Positions 49,674 through 57,763 of a DNA stretch of 64,000 nucleotides are shown here, one piece after another. Made by a program: the position numbers and the translations under genes. The stretch's first letter is position 1; each line of letters opens with the position of its first letter. The DNA is from Acidovorax sp. FHTAMBA (lineage in GTDB: Bacteria > Pseudomonadota > Gammaproteobacteria > Burkholderiales > Burkholderiaceae_C). The stretch is from assembly GCF_038958875.1 (NCBI RefSeq), contig NZ_CP152407.1, positions 3,789,501 to 3,853,500 on the forward strand. Reading direction: 5' to 3'. The notes beneath the pieces are model-generated. The model was given only the letters and a program-made list of their open reading frames with translations. It searched no databases and was not told where the DNA came from.

Positions 49674-50246
49674 TCAGGCCTTGGGCAATGTCACGCCCAC
49701 CTGTCCCTGGTACTTGCCGCCGCGGTCGCGGTAGCTCACCTCGCACACATCATCCTTGTCGCTTTCGAAGAACAACACCTGGGCACAGCCCTCACCCGCG
49801 TAGATGCGCGCAGGCAGCGGGGTGGTATTGGAAAACTCCAGCGTCACATAGCCCTCCCATTCGGGCTCGAAGGGCGTCACGTTGACGATGATGCCGCAGC
49901 GGGCGTAGGTGCTTTTGCCCAGGCAGATGGTGAGCACGTTGCGCGGGATGCGAAAGTACTCCACGGTGCGCGCCAGCGCAAAGCTGTTGGGCGGGATGAT
50001 GCAGCTGTCGCCCTCAAAATCGACAAAGCTCTTTTCGTCGAAGTTCTTGGGGTCCACCACCGTGCTGTGGATGTTGGTGAACACCTTGAATTCTGGCGCG
50101 CAGCGGATGTCGTAGCCATAGCTGCTGGTACCGTAGCTGATGATCTTCTTGCCCTCGGCCTCACGCACCTGGCCGGGTTCGAACGGTTCGATCATGCCGT
50201 GCTCGGCCGCCATACGGCGGATCCATTTGTCGCTCTTGATGCTCAT
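49674..50246 (-). CDS. dcd: dCTP deaminase
   Basis: A 190-residue trimeric enzyme that turns dCTP into dUTP for thymidylate synthesis. KIISYGTSSYGYDIRC, the signature LGKSTYARCGIIVNVTPFEP and the catalytic Glu in EWEGYVTLEFSNTTPLPARI are typical. ATG 50246 gives full family length. It is placed 80 bases after the guanine deaminase end, the gap being a dispersed repeat. Confidence 0.95.
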   Translation of the reverse strand: MSIKSDKWIRRMAAEHGMIEPFEPGQVREAEGKKIISYGTSSYGYDIRCAPEFKVFTNIHSTVVDPKNFDEKSFVDFEGDSCIIPPNSFALARTVEYFRIPRNVLTICLGKSTYARCGIIVNVTPFEPEWEGYVTLEFSNTTPLPARIYAGEGCAQVLFFESDKDDVCEVSYRDRGGKYQGQVGVTLPKA

Positions 50247-50291
50247 GGCTGAAGTCCCTGCGCTGTGGCCCCAGGGCTGAAAAACCCGGGG

Positions 50292-50358
50292 CGCTATTAA
50301 CTTTGTAGCTATTGGCGCTTGATGATCATGCGCTGGAGCCGTATTTTGCTTGAGAAAT
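50292..50358 (-). repeat. Dispersed palindromic repeat F1, copy 9
   Basis: On the minus strand: CTCAAGCAAAATACGGCTCC, core AGCGCATGATCATCAAGCGC, then CAATAGCTACAAAG. It codes for the last eight or so residues (AKYGSSA) and stop of guanine deaminase. Confidence 0.85.
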
Positions 50359-51636
50359 CACGGTTTTTTCCACAACGCGGTCGTCGCCGAGCACGATCAG
50401 CGCAAACAACAGCTCATCGAGGTTGCGGGCCTGGCGGGTCTTGCGCGCCAGCAGCGGCGTGGCTGCGGGGTTGAGCACCAGAAAGTCGGCCTCGCACCCG
50501 GGCTGCAGGTTGCCCACCACGCCCGCAAGGCCCAGCGCCCGGGCCGCACCCGCGGTGTGTTGCCACCACAGCTGCTGGGGCGAGAGGCTCAGGCCCTGCT
50601 TGGTCTGCACACCTTCGACAGTGGTGCGCCCCACGTAATAGGCCGCCAGCATCGTATGGAAGGGGCTGAAGCTCGTGCCGCCGCCCACATCGCTGGCCAG
50701 GCCGTAGCCAAACCCCACCCGGTCGGCACTGGCGTAATCGAAAAACCCGCTGCCCAGAAAGAGGTTGCTGGTGGGGCTGATGGCTGCCACCGCGCCCGTG
50801 TCGCGCATCAGGGCGCGGTCGTCGTCGTCAAAGTGGATGCAATGGGCATACACGGCTCGCTCGCGCATCAGGCCGAAATCGTCGTACACGCCCAGGTAGC
50901 TGCGCGAGCGCGGGAAGAGCTCGCGCGCCCAGCGGATTTCATCCAGGTTCTCCGCCACATGCGACTGGATCCACACATCGGGGTATCGCGCCGCCAGCTC
51001 GCCAGCGCCGCGCAGCTGCGCGGGGGTGCTGGTGGGCGCAAACCGCGGCGTGATGGCATAGCCCAGGCGGTTCACACCGTGCCAGCGCTGGATCAGCGCT
51101 TCGGTATCGATGAGGCTTTGCTCGGTGTCGTCGCGCACGCCGTCGGGCGAGTGGCGGTCCTGCAGCACCTTGCCGGTGATCAGGCGCATCTGGTGCCGCT
51201 GGGCCTCTGCGAACAGCGCCTCAGCCGACGCGGGGTGCGAGGTGGAAAAAGCCAGCGCCGTGGTCACGCCGTTGCGCAACAGTTCTGCTATGAAAAACTG
51301 AGCTATCTGCGCACTGTAGTCGGGCGCTGCAAAGCGTTTTTCATGCGGAAAAGTGTAGTTCTCCAGCCAGGGCAGCAACCCGTCGGCGGGCGAGCCGATC
51401 ACGTCCGTCTGCGGGAAGTGGATGTGCATGTCCACAAACCCGGGCGCAAGGATGCGCCCCGGAAGGTGGGTCACGGGCTGGTCTGCGTATTGCGCGCCCA
51501 GTGCCTGCCACGAACCTGCGGCCAGCACCCGCTGGCGGCCCTGCGCATCCGGGCCGATCGCCAGCAGGCCATCTTCGTCATACAGGGCGCGGCCATCATC
51601 GGCAAAGCGCAAAAGGGCAGAACGGTATACGGACAT
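50326..51636 (-). CDS. guaD: Guanine deaminase
   Basis: A 436-residue zinc amidohydrolase that turns guanine into xanthine. PGFVDMHIHFPQTDVIG holds His71 and His73, then WLENYTFPHEKRF, LLRNGVTTALAFSTSHP, QSHVAENLDEI, YAHCIHFDDDD and the metal Asp region GYGLASDVGGGTSFSPFHTM are family blocks. Its last residues and stop codon come from a dispersed repeat. It feeds xanthine to the xanthine dehydrogenase 10 kb away. Confidence 0.95.
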   Translation of the reverse strand: MSVYRSALLRFADDGRALYDEDGLLAIGPDAQGRQRVLAAGSWQALGAQYADQPVTHLPGRILAPGFVDMHIHFPQTDVIGSPADGLLPWLENYTFPHEKRFAAPDYSAQIAQFFIAELLRNGVTTALAFSTSHPASAEALFAEAQRHQMRLITGKVLQDRHSPDGVRDDTEQSLIDTEALIQRWHGVNRLGYAITPRFAPTSTPAQLRGAGELAARYPDVWIQSHVAENLDEIRWARELFPRSRSYLGVYDDFGLMRERAVYAHCIHFDDDDRALMRDTGAVAAISPTSNLFLGSGFFDYASADRVGFGYGLASDVGGGTSFSPFHTMLAAYYVGRTTVEGVQTKQGLSLSPQQLWWQHTAGAARALGLAGVVGNLQPGCEADFLVLNPAATPLLARKTRQARNLDELLFALIVLGDDRVVEKTVISQAKYGSSA

Positions 51637-51747
51637 GGGCACTAGCTTACCGGCACCCTCCCATGTCCGCATACGGCGCACCCCATAGTGGCTATGGATG
51701 CAGCTTGCGGGGCATGGGCCCGGGCCGTACGTGACAGCAAGGGGCGC

Positions 51748-52878
51748 TCAACGCGCCAGCTTGCCCACCACGCCTTCCACCAGCCAGTTCATCTGCAGGA
51801 TCTGAGCATCACCCAGCGCCTGGCCTGCGGCGATGCGCTCTTGCCCGTCGTTGTCACGCACAGGGGTCTTGCCCGCACGGAAAGGCTGGAGCGTGCCCGC
51901 TCCAATGGCCTTTTGCGCGTTCAGCACCTCCTGCTGCACCGCCGCCGGCACACGGGTGCCAAAGTCGCCGACGCGGATCATGCCCTCGCGCACACCGCCC
52001 CACAGGTCGCCGCTTTTCCAGGTGCCATTGGCCGCAGCACGAACGCGCTCGGTGTAATAGCGGCCCCACTGGTGCGTGACGGCCACGATCTGCGCGTCCG
52101 GCCCGGTACGCCGCATGTCGGAGTGGTAGGCCACTGCCATCTTTCCGCGCTCCTGTGCGGCCGCCATCACGGCCGTAGAGCCGGTGTGAAAGGCAATCAC
52201 GTCCACATCCTGGTTGAACAATGCCATCGCGGCATCACGCTCCCTGGGCGGGTCAAACCAGACGTTGAGCCACACCACCTTGACGGTGGCCTGCGGGTTG
52301 ACCGATCGCATACCGAGCGTGAACGCGTTGATACCCTGCAGCACTTCGGGGATGGGAAACCCGGCCACGAACCCGGCCACACCGGTCTTGCTCATGCGCC
52401 CTGCCGCCATGCCGGCCAGGTAACGGCCTTCGTAGTACCGCGCGTTGGCGGTGGCCACATTGGCGGACTGCTTGTAGCCGGTGATGGATTCAAACTTGAC
52501 GTTGGGGTAGTCCTGCGCCACCTTGAGCGTGGGCTCCATGTAGCCAAAGCTGGGGGTGAAGATGATCTGGTGGCCCGTGGCCGCCAGATCGCGGATCACG
52601 CGCTCGGCATCGGCGCCTTCGGCCACGTTCTCTACAAAGGTGGTTGTGACCTGACCGCCCAGTGCGGCTTGCACCGCCTTGCGTCCCTCTTCGTGCTGGC
52701 GCGTCCAGCCCGCTTCGGTGACCGGCGTGACATAGACAAACCCTGCCTTGATCGGCGGGGCTGGCTGCACCCTGGCGCTGGGGGCACCCGACTGGGCAAA
52801 AACGGGGGAGATGAATACGGCGCCCGCAAGCGCACTCACACAAGCCGCACGCAGTGCGGTGGCGAGGTTTTTGTACAT
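51748..52878 (-). CDS. BMP-family periplasmic binding protein (1)
   Basis: A 376-residue substrate-binding protein of the basic membrane protein/PnrA family, which bind nucleosides or purines. A Sec signal (LRAACVSALAGAVFISPVFA) precedes AGFVYVTPVTEAGWTRQHEEG and IIFTPSFGYMEPTLKVA, FVAGFPIPEVLQGINAFTLG and NQDVDVIAFHTGS. Unlike the second BMP gene it lacks a lipobox. No transporter genes are directly beside it; it may share the ABC system at 56.8-60.4 kb. A terminator-like hairpin lies in its leader. Confidence 0.9.
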   Translation of the reverse strand: MYKNLATALRAACVSALAGAVFISPVFAQSGAPSARVQPAPPIKAGFVYVTPVTEAGWTRQHEEGRKAVQAALGGQVTTTFVENVAEGADAERVIRDLAATGHQIIFTPSFGYMEPTLKVAQDYPNVKFESITGYKQSANVATANARYYEGRYLAGMAAGRMSKTGVAGFVAGFPIPEVLQGINAFTLGMRSVNPQATVKVVWLNVWFDPPRERDAAMALFNQDVDVIAFHTGSTAVMAAAQERGKMAVAYHSDMRRTGPDAQIVAVTHQWGRYYTERVRAAANGTWKSGDLWGGVREGMIRVGDFGTRVPAAVQQEVLNAQKAIGAGTLQPFRAGKTPVRDNDGQERIAAGQALGDAQILQMNWLVEGVVGKLAR

Positions 52879-52914
52879 GGTGTTCCTCTACATGGTCCCG
52901 GAAGGCAAAAACAA

Positions 52915-52939
52915 AAAGACCGCCGGGACAGCGGTCTTT
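52915..52939 (-). terminator. Terminator-like hairpin in the leader of BMP gene 1
   Basis: AAAGACCGC-7 bases-GCGGTCTTT followed on the minus strand by TTGTTTTTG. It lies 37 bases before the BMP start codon and directly after a TAAAAT box, so it may be a leader attenuator or the end of upstream minus-strand transcription. Confidence 0.7.
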
Positions 52940-52946
52940 GCGGCGC

Positions 52947-52952
52947 ATTTTA
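52947..52952 (-). promoter_or_regulatory. Possible -10 of BMP gene 1
   Basis: TAAAAT on the minus strand; transcription would start near 52940, at the edge of the hairpin. The -35 is weak. Confidence 0.4.
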
Positions 52953-53025
52953 CCGCAGCAGCCGTGGCCGACACGCAGCCCCGGATACGATGCCGGCTGA
53001 TTTGCCATTGCCAAGGAGCCACTGC

Positions 53026-53496
53026 ATGCCCATGTTTGTAGACACCTCGCCCCCGGGACAGTGCATTTTCTGCCGCCTGGTGGCTGGCGAGATCCCGTAT
53101 GCCGATGTCTATGAGGATGCCCTGACCATCGCCTTCATGGACATCGGCCAGGTGAACCCCGGCCATGTGCTGGTGGCCACCAAGCGCCACGCCGCCACCT
53201 TGCTGGATATCACCGCCGAAGAGGCCGCCGCCGTCATGCAGACGGCCCAGCGCGTGGCCCATGCGGTGCAGACCATCTTCAACCCTCCGGGGCTCACGCT
53301 GCTGCAGGCCAATGGCCGCGAAGGCGACCAGACCGTGTTCCATTTCCACATGCACGTGGTGCCCCGCCATGCGCAAGACGGAATCGCACTGAGCTGGCCC
53401 CGCAAGGAACCCGGTGCACAGGTGCTGCAGGGTTACGCGCAGCAGCTGCGCGGCGCTCTGGCGTCCACGCCGGTGCCGGGCGCCGCCAGTCAGTAG
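53026..53496 (+). CDS. HIT family nucleotide hydrolase
   Basis: A 156-residue member of the histidine triad superfamily, which hydrolyse nucleoside phosphoramidates or dinucleotides. The motif FHFHMHVVPR near residues 105-114 and CIFCRLVAGEIP at the start are clear. AAGGAG lies seven bases before the ATG. It is convergent with adenine deaminase and the two reading frames overlap by seven bases at their ends. Confidence 0.93.
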   Translation: MPMFVDTSPPGQCIFCRLVAGEIPYADVYEDALTIAFMDIGQVNPGHVLVATKRHAATLLDITAEEAAAVMQTAQRVAHAVQTIFNPPGLTLLQANGREGDQTVFHFHMHVVPRHAQDGIALSWPRKEPGAQVLQGYAQQLRGALASTPVPGAASQ

Positions 53497-54542
53497 TCGT
53501 GCTCGACGTAGCGCTCGAAGGTCTCCTTGAGCTTGTGCTCCCACACGCGTTTGTCCGCGTTGCTGGCAAAACTGGCCTCAAAGCTGTTGAAGGCCAGCTG
53601 GTAGGCATTGCGCACCGTGAGCCCGGTTGCGGCAAACACCTGCGTGAAGTTGTCGTTGATGTAGCCGCCAAAGTACGCCGGGTCGTCTGAATTGACGGTG
53701 GCCGCCAGGCCTGCATCCAGCAGCTTTCCCAGATTGTGGTCTGCGAGGTTAGGGAACACGCACAGCTTCTGGTTCGACAGCGGGCACACCGTCAGTGCAA
53801 TGCGGTCCTGCGCCAGGCGCTGCATCAGCGCCGCGTCGTGCACCGCCTGCACGCCGTGGTCGATGCGCTCGACCTTCAGCACATCGAGCGCGCTCCAGAT
53901 GTAGGCCGGCGGGCCCTCCTCGCCCGCGTGGGCGACCAGGTGCAGGCCCAGCTCACGGCAGCGGGCGAACACGCGGGCAAATTTTTCCGGCGGGTGACCC
54001 AGTTCGCTGGAATCCAGGCCCACACCCACGATCTTGTCGATGAGCGGCATGGCCTGCTCCAGCGTTTCAAACGCGGATTCCTCGCTCAGGTGGCGCAGGA
54101 AACACAGGATCAGCGTGGCGCTGATGCCCAGCTCGGTGCGCGCGTCTTCGCAGGCGCGGTGCAGGCCGTTGATCACGGTTTCCATCGCCACGCCGCGCTC
54201 GGTATGGGTTTGCGGGTCAAAGAAGATTTCGGTGTGCAGCACGTTGTCGCGCGCCGCGCGCCCCAAGTAGGCGCGCGCCATGTCATAAAAATCCTGCTCG
54301 TGCAACAGCACGCTGGCCCCCGCGTAGTAGATGTCCAGAAAGCTCTGCAGGTTGGTAAACGCGTAGGCGTTGCGCAGCTCTTGCACGCTGGCATAGGGCA
54401 AGGTCAGCCCGTTGCGCTGCGCCAGCGCAAAAATCAGCTCGGGCTCCAGCGAGCCCTCGATGTGGATGTGCAGCTCGGCCTTGGGCATGGCGCGCAACAG
54501 GCCCGGCAGGCGCTCGGCGGAAATGGGGGGCACTTTAAACAT
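53490..54542 (-). CDS. Adenine deaminase (adenosine deaminase family)
   Basis: A 350-residue zinc hydrolase. Metal ligands lie in PKAELHIHIEGSLEPELIFA (His25, His27), HAGEEGPPAYIW (His205) and NSDDPAYFGGY (284-294). The HIEGSLEP form, FFDPQTHTERG, GVGLDSSELGHPPEKF and NSDDPAYFGGY fit the adenine-specific subgroup rather than true adenosine deaminase, by recollection of the family. It would convert adenine to hypoxanthine. Its ATG overlaps the stop of the Rieske oxygenase (TGATG). Confidence 0.85.
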   Translation of the reverse strand: MFKVPPISAERLPGLLRAMPKAELHIHIEGSLEPELIFALAQRNGLTLPYASVQELRNAYAFTNLQSFLDIYYAGASVLLHEQDFYDMARAYLGRAARDNVLHTEIFFDPQTHTERGVAMETVINGLHRACEDARTELGISATLILCFLRHLSEESAFETLEQAMPLIDKIVGVGLDSSELGHPPEKFARVFARCRELGLHLVAHAGEEGPPAYIWSALDVLKVERIDHGVQAVHDAALMQRLAQDRIALTVCPLSNQKLCVFPNLADHNLGKLLDAGLAATVNSDDPAYFGGYINDNFTQVFAATGLTVRNAYQLAFNSFEASFASNADKRVWEHKLKETFERYVEHDY

Positions 54543-55522
54543 CAGCAGACTCCAAAGGTGATACCGCTCTGGCGCAAAAAGCGGCGGTAGGCAGATGATG
54601 CCTTGTCGGCAGCGGTATGCAACTCTGCGCGCAGGTCCAGCGGCAGACACTGAGGCACCTGCGACTCCAGCACCGGCTGGTCCTGCGTGAAGATGGTGTG
54701 CTGAAAGGCCTGCAGCTTCTCGTCGGGCGACTCAAAATCTGCCACCGCCAGGCGAAACCACACCCGGCTGCGCACCGGGGTGACCGGGCAGATGAACAGC
54801 GCAATGGACTCGCGCCAGCCATCCACGGCCGTGGTGCCCGTCTCGGGCACCTTGGTCAGCACGGCTGCATAGGGCGACGTGACTTCGTAGGTGTACTCGA
54901 CCTGCGCCGGGGCCGTGGAGTGCAGGTTGGACTGCGGCTGCCAGGCCTTGCAGCCGGTGGCAAGCAACCCGGTGGGCGTGGCCTCCACACGGTAGTCGTC
55001 GATGGCCGTGGCATCGCGGCTGCCCAGCCAGCCTTCGTGCACAAAGCCGAAGTGCGACATGTCCAGAAAATTTTCGATGATGCGCGGCGCGCTCGCCGCC
55101 ACGTCGTAAGGCCCGCAGTTGAGCTTGCGCAGGCGCGCGTCATCTTCGGCCTTGAATGCGGGCAGCGCCGTGGCGCCCGGCTCCATGCGCAGCCAGACCA
55201 GGCCATGGGCTTCGCGCGCCTCAAAAGCACGCGCGCAGTGCCCGGGCGGCGGCACAAACGCGGGTAGCGCGGGCACATGGGTGCAGCGGCCGCCCGCCGC
55301 AAACTGCCAGCCGTGGTACGGGCACTCCAGTTGGCCTTGCGGTGTAACGCGGCCCAGCGACAGCCGGGCTCCACGGTGCGGACACTGGTCGGCAAACGCT
55401 TGCACCGCACCCGCTGCGTCGCGCCACACCACCACGGGTTGCTCCAGAAGCTGAACGGCAACAGGCGCCTGCGCCACATCGCCCACCAACGCCACCGGAT
55501 GCCAAAAGCCTGATTCGACCAT
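54542..55522 (-). CDS. Rieske non-haem iron oxygenase (HpxD-like candidate)
   Basis: A 326-residue oxygenase alpha subunit. The Rieske [2Fe-2S] ligands are C47-H49 in QCPHRG and C67-H70 in CPYHGW; the mononuclear iron site is ENFLDMSHFGFVHEG (His157, His162). It looks like vanillate demethylase-type enzymes, and HpxD of the Klebsiella hypoxanthine pathway is of this type. No reductase gene is beside it. TGATG coupling to adenine deaminase and its place in a purine locus point to a purine substrate such as hypoxanthine or an N-methylpurine. Confidence 0.85.
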   Translation of the reverse strand: MVESGFWHPVALVGDVAQAPVAVQLLEQPVVVWRDAAGAVQAFADQCPHRGARLSLGRVTPQGQLECPYHGWQFAAGGRCTHVPALPAFVPPPGHCARAFEAREAHGLVWLRMEPGATALPAFKAEDDARLRKLNCGPYDVAASAPRIIENFLDMSHFGFVHEGWLGSRDATAIDDYRVEATPTGLLATGCKAWQPQSNLHSTAPAQVEYTYEVTSPYAAVLTKVPETGTTAVDGWRESIALFICPVTPVRSRVWFRLAVADFESPDEKLQAFQHTIFTQDQPVLESQVPQCLPLDLRAELHTAADKASSAYRRFLRQSGITFGVC

Positions 55523-55625
55523 CTGCCAGCACCTATAAATCCAGAACAGAAATGGAAAAGGGCCCCCCGCAGGCGACCCTCTCCAAGCGCAGCAGGCCCA
55601 TAGGCCCACTCATTTTTCGACTTGC

Positions 55626-56792
55626 TTACTTCTTTTCACCGCCGGGGATCTTGCCTTCCACGCCCTTGACGTAGAAGTTCACACCGCCCAGGAACTTGTC
55701 ATCGGCGACCACATCCTTGGCCAGCACTTCCTTGCCGTCCTGACCGACGATAGGGCCCTTCCAGATGTTGTAGGTGCCATCGGCCAGGCCCTTCTTGATC
55801 TCTTCGACTTTGGCCTTGATGTCGGCAGGCACGTCTTCGGCGATGGAAACGATGTCGATCGCGCCTTCCTTCACGCCCCACCAGCTCTGGCTGGTGCTCC
55901 AGGTGCCTTCCAGCGCGTCCTTGGTGGCCTTCACGTAGTACGGGCCCCAGTTGATCACGGCCGATGCCAGGTGCGCCTTGGGGCCGTAGGCGGTCATGTC
56001 GCTGTCCCAGCCGAAGGCGCGCTTGCCCTTTTCCTGCGCTGTCTTCAGCACGGCGGGCGAATCGGTGTTCTGGAACAGCACGTCAGCGCCGCCGTTGATC
56101 AGGCTGGTGGCGGCTTCGGTTTCCTTCGGTGGGCTGAACCACTCGTTCACCCACACCACCTTGGTCTTGACCTTGGGGTTGACCGACTGGGCGCCCATGG
56201 TGAAGCTGTTGATGTTGCGGATCACTTCGGGGATGGGCACCGAGCCGACCACGCCCAGCGTGTTGGACTTGGTCATGGCGCCCGCGATCACACCGGCCAT
56301 GTACGCGCCTTCGTAGGTGCGGCTGTCATAGGTACGCAGGTTATCGGCCGTCTTGTAGCCGGTGGCATGCTCGAACTTGATGCCAGGGTTGTCGGCTGCC
56401 ACCTTGAGCATGGATTCCATGTAGCCGAAGGTGGTGCCAAAGATCAGCTTGTTGCCCTGGCCGGCCAGGTCGCGCAGCACGCGCTCGGCGTCAGCGGATT
56501 CGGGCACGCTCTCGACAAAACTGGTGACGACCTTGTCGCCGAATTCCTTTTCGATGGCCTTGCGTCCGTTGTCGTGCGCGAAGGTCCAGCCGCCGTCGCC
56601 CACCGGGCCGACATAGGCAAAGGCGATCTTCAGCGGCTCGGGCTTGGGGGCAGGGGCTTCTGCCACAGGGGCCGGCGCAGGCGCAGGGGCCGGTGCCGGT
56701 TCTTCCTTCTTGCCACAGCCCACGAGCGCGGCAGCAGCAACGGCGGAGAGCGCTGCCACCTTGAGCATGGAGCGTTTCTGCAGATCAGTCAT
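55626..56792 (-). CDS. BMP-family binding lipoprotein (2)
   Basis: A 388-residue nucleoside/purine-binding lipoprotein. The signal ends with the lipobox ALVGCGKK, then an Ala-Pro linker (PAPAPAPAPAPVAEAPAP), then the BMP fold: IAFAYVGPVGDGGWTFAHDN, IFGTTFGYMESMLKVAADN, VGSVPIPEVIRNINSFTMGA and GWDSDMTAYGPKAHL. The ATG has AAGGAA upstream. It is followed upstream on the same strand by two permeases and an ATPase, so it is the binding protein of that ABC importer. Confidence 0.94.
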   Translation of the reverse strand: MTDLQKRSMLKVAALSAVAAAALVGCGKKEEPAPAPAPAPAPVAEAPAPKPEPLKIAFAYVGPVGDGGWTFAHDNGRKAIEKEFGDKVVTSFVESVPESADAERVLRDLAGQGNKLIFGTTFGYMESMLKVAADNPGIKFEHATGYKTADNLRTYDSRTYEGAYMAGVIAGAMTKSNTLGVVGSVPIPEVIRNINSFTMGAQSVNPKVKTKVVWVNEWFSPPKETEAATSLINGGADVLFQNTDSPAVLKTAQEKGKRAFGWDSDMTAYGPKAHLASAVINWGPYYVKATKDALEGTWSTSQSWWGVKEGAIDIVSIAEDVPADIKAKVEEIKKGLADGTYNIWKGPIVGQDGKEVLAKDVVADDKFLGGVNFYVKGVEGKIPGGEKK

Positions 56793-56842
56793 GTCGGTTC
56801 CTTCTTGAGAACGTTGGGGGTTGAAACACGCGAAAACAATAA

Positions 56843-57763
56843 TTATGAGCCGGGATAAAACGGCTTGCCCAGTGACGCAGGCATGTTGATGCGAATCCAT
56901 GCCGGATTGCGCGAAATCAGCGCCAGCACCACGATGGTGGCCACATACGGCAGCATGGAGAGCAATTGGCTGGCTACCTGCACACCCGTGGCCTGCAAGT
57001 GGAACTGCAGCATGGTCACGCCGCCAAACAGATAAGCACCAAGCAACACCCGTGCCGGGCGCCAGGTGGCAAAAGTGGTGAGCGCCAGCGCGATCCAGCC
57101 GCGACCGGCCACCATGCCCTCCACCCACAGCGGTGTGTACACGGTGGAGATGTACGCACCTGCCAGCCCGCACAGCGCGCCCCCGGCCACCACCGCGGCC
57201 AGGCGGATGCGGCGCACCGGGTAACCCAGTGCGTGCGCCGACTCGGGCGACTCGCCCACCGAGCGCAGCACCAGCCCCGCGCGCGAGCGGTACAAAAACC
57301 AGATCAACCCCGCCACCAGCAGCATGGTGAGGTACACCAGCGGGTGCTGGCGGAACAGCGCAGGGCCCACCAGCGGAATGTCGCCGAGCACCGGAATGGC
57401 GTACTTGGGCAGCTCTGGCAACTTGGCCTGCACGTAGCTGATACCGGCAAACGCCGAGAAGCCCACACCAAACAGGCTGAGCGCGAGCCCCGTGGCGTAC
57501 TGGTTGGTGTTGAGCCAGATCACCAGCACGCCAAAGATGGCGGCCAGCAGTGCCCCGGCGGCCATGCCCGCCGCAAAGCCCAGCCAGGTGTTGCCCGTGT
57601 GCACCACGGTGGCAAAGCCGGCGATGGCGGCGCAGAGCATCATGCCCTCAGCCCCCAGGTTGACGATGCCCGCCTTCTCGTTGATGAGCAGGCCCAGGGC
57701 CGCAATGGCCAGCACCGTGCCCGCGCTGAGCGTGGCGCCGATGAGCAGTGCATACGACTCCAT
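56843..57763 (-). CDS. ABC importer permease (NupQ-like)
   Basis: A 306-residue inner-membrane permease of the BPD_transp_2 type with about eight helices (GTVLAIAALGLLINEKAGIV, GAEGMMLCAAIAGFA). FRQHPLVYLTMLL and RSVGESPESAHALGYPV are hallmarks of nucleoside/purine uptake permeases linked to BMP proteins. Its ATG overlaps the stop of the preceding permease (TGATG). Confidence 0.92.
   Translation of the reverse strand: MESYALLIGATLSAGTVLAIAALGLLINEKAGIVNLGAEGMMLCAAIAGFATVVHTGNTWLGFAAGMAAGALLAAIFGVLVIWLNTNQYATGLALSLFGVGFSAFAGISYVQAKLPELPKYAIPVLGDIPLVGPALFRQHPLVYLTMLLVAGLIWFLYRSRAGLVLRSVGESPESAHALGYPVRRIRLAAVVAGGALCGLAGAYISTVYTPLWVEGMVAGRGWIALALTTFATWRPARVLLGAYLFGGVTMLQFHLQATGVQVASQLLSMLPYVATIVVLALISRNPAWIRINMPASLGKPFYPGS

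Noticed and set aside
51285..51335. Possible twelfth F1 copy inside guaD (GCTATGAAAAACTGAGCTATCTGCGC)
   Set aside because: It partly resembles the repeat, but guanine deaminases in general have the same length and ELLRNG residues here, so the likeness is probably chance from coding sequence.
52880..53025. Purine riboswitch before BMP gene 1
   Set aside because: A purine locus and a terminator-like hairpin suggested it, but no three-way junction with the conserved loops of that riboswitch is seen.
55559..55582. Weak hairpin with TTTT after BMP gene 2
   Set aside because: The stem has mismatches; support is too weak to list.
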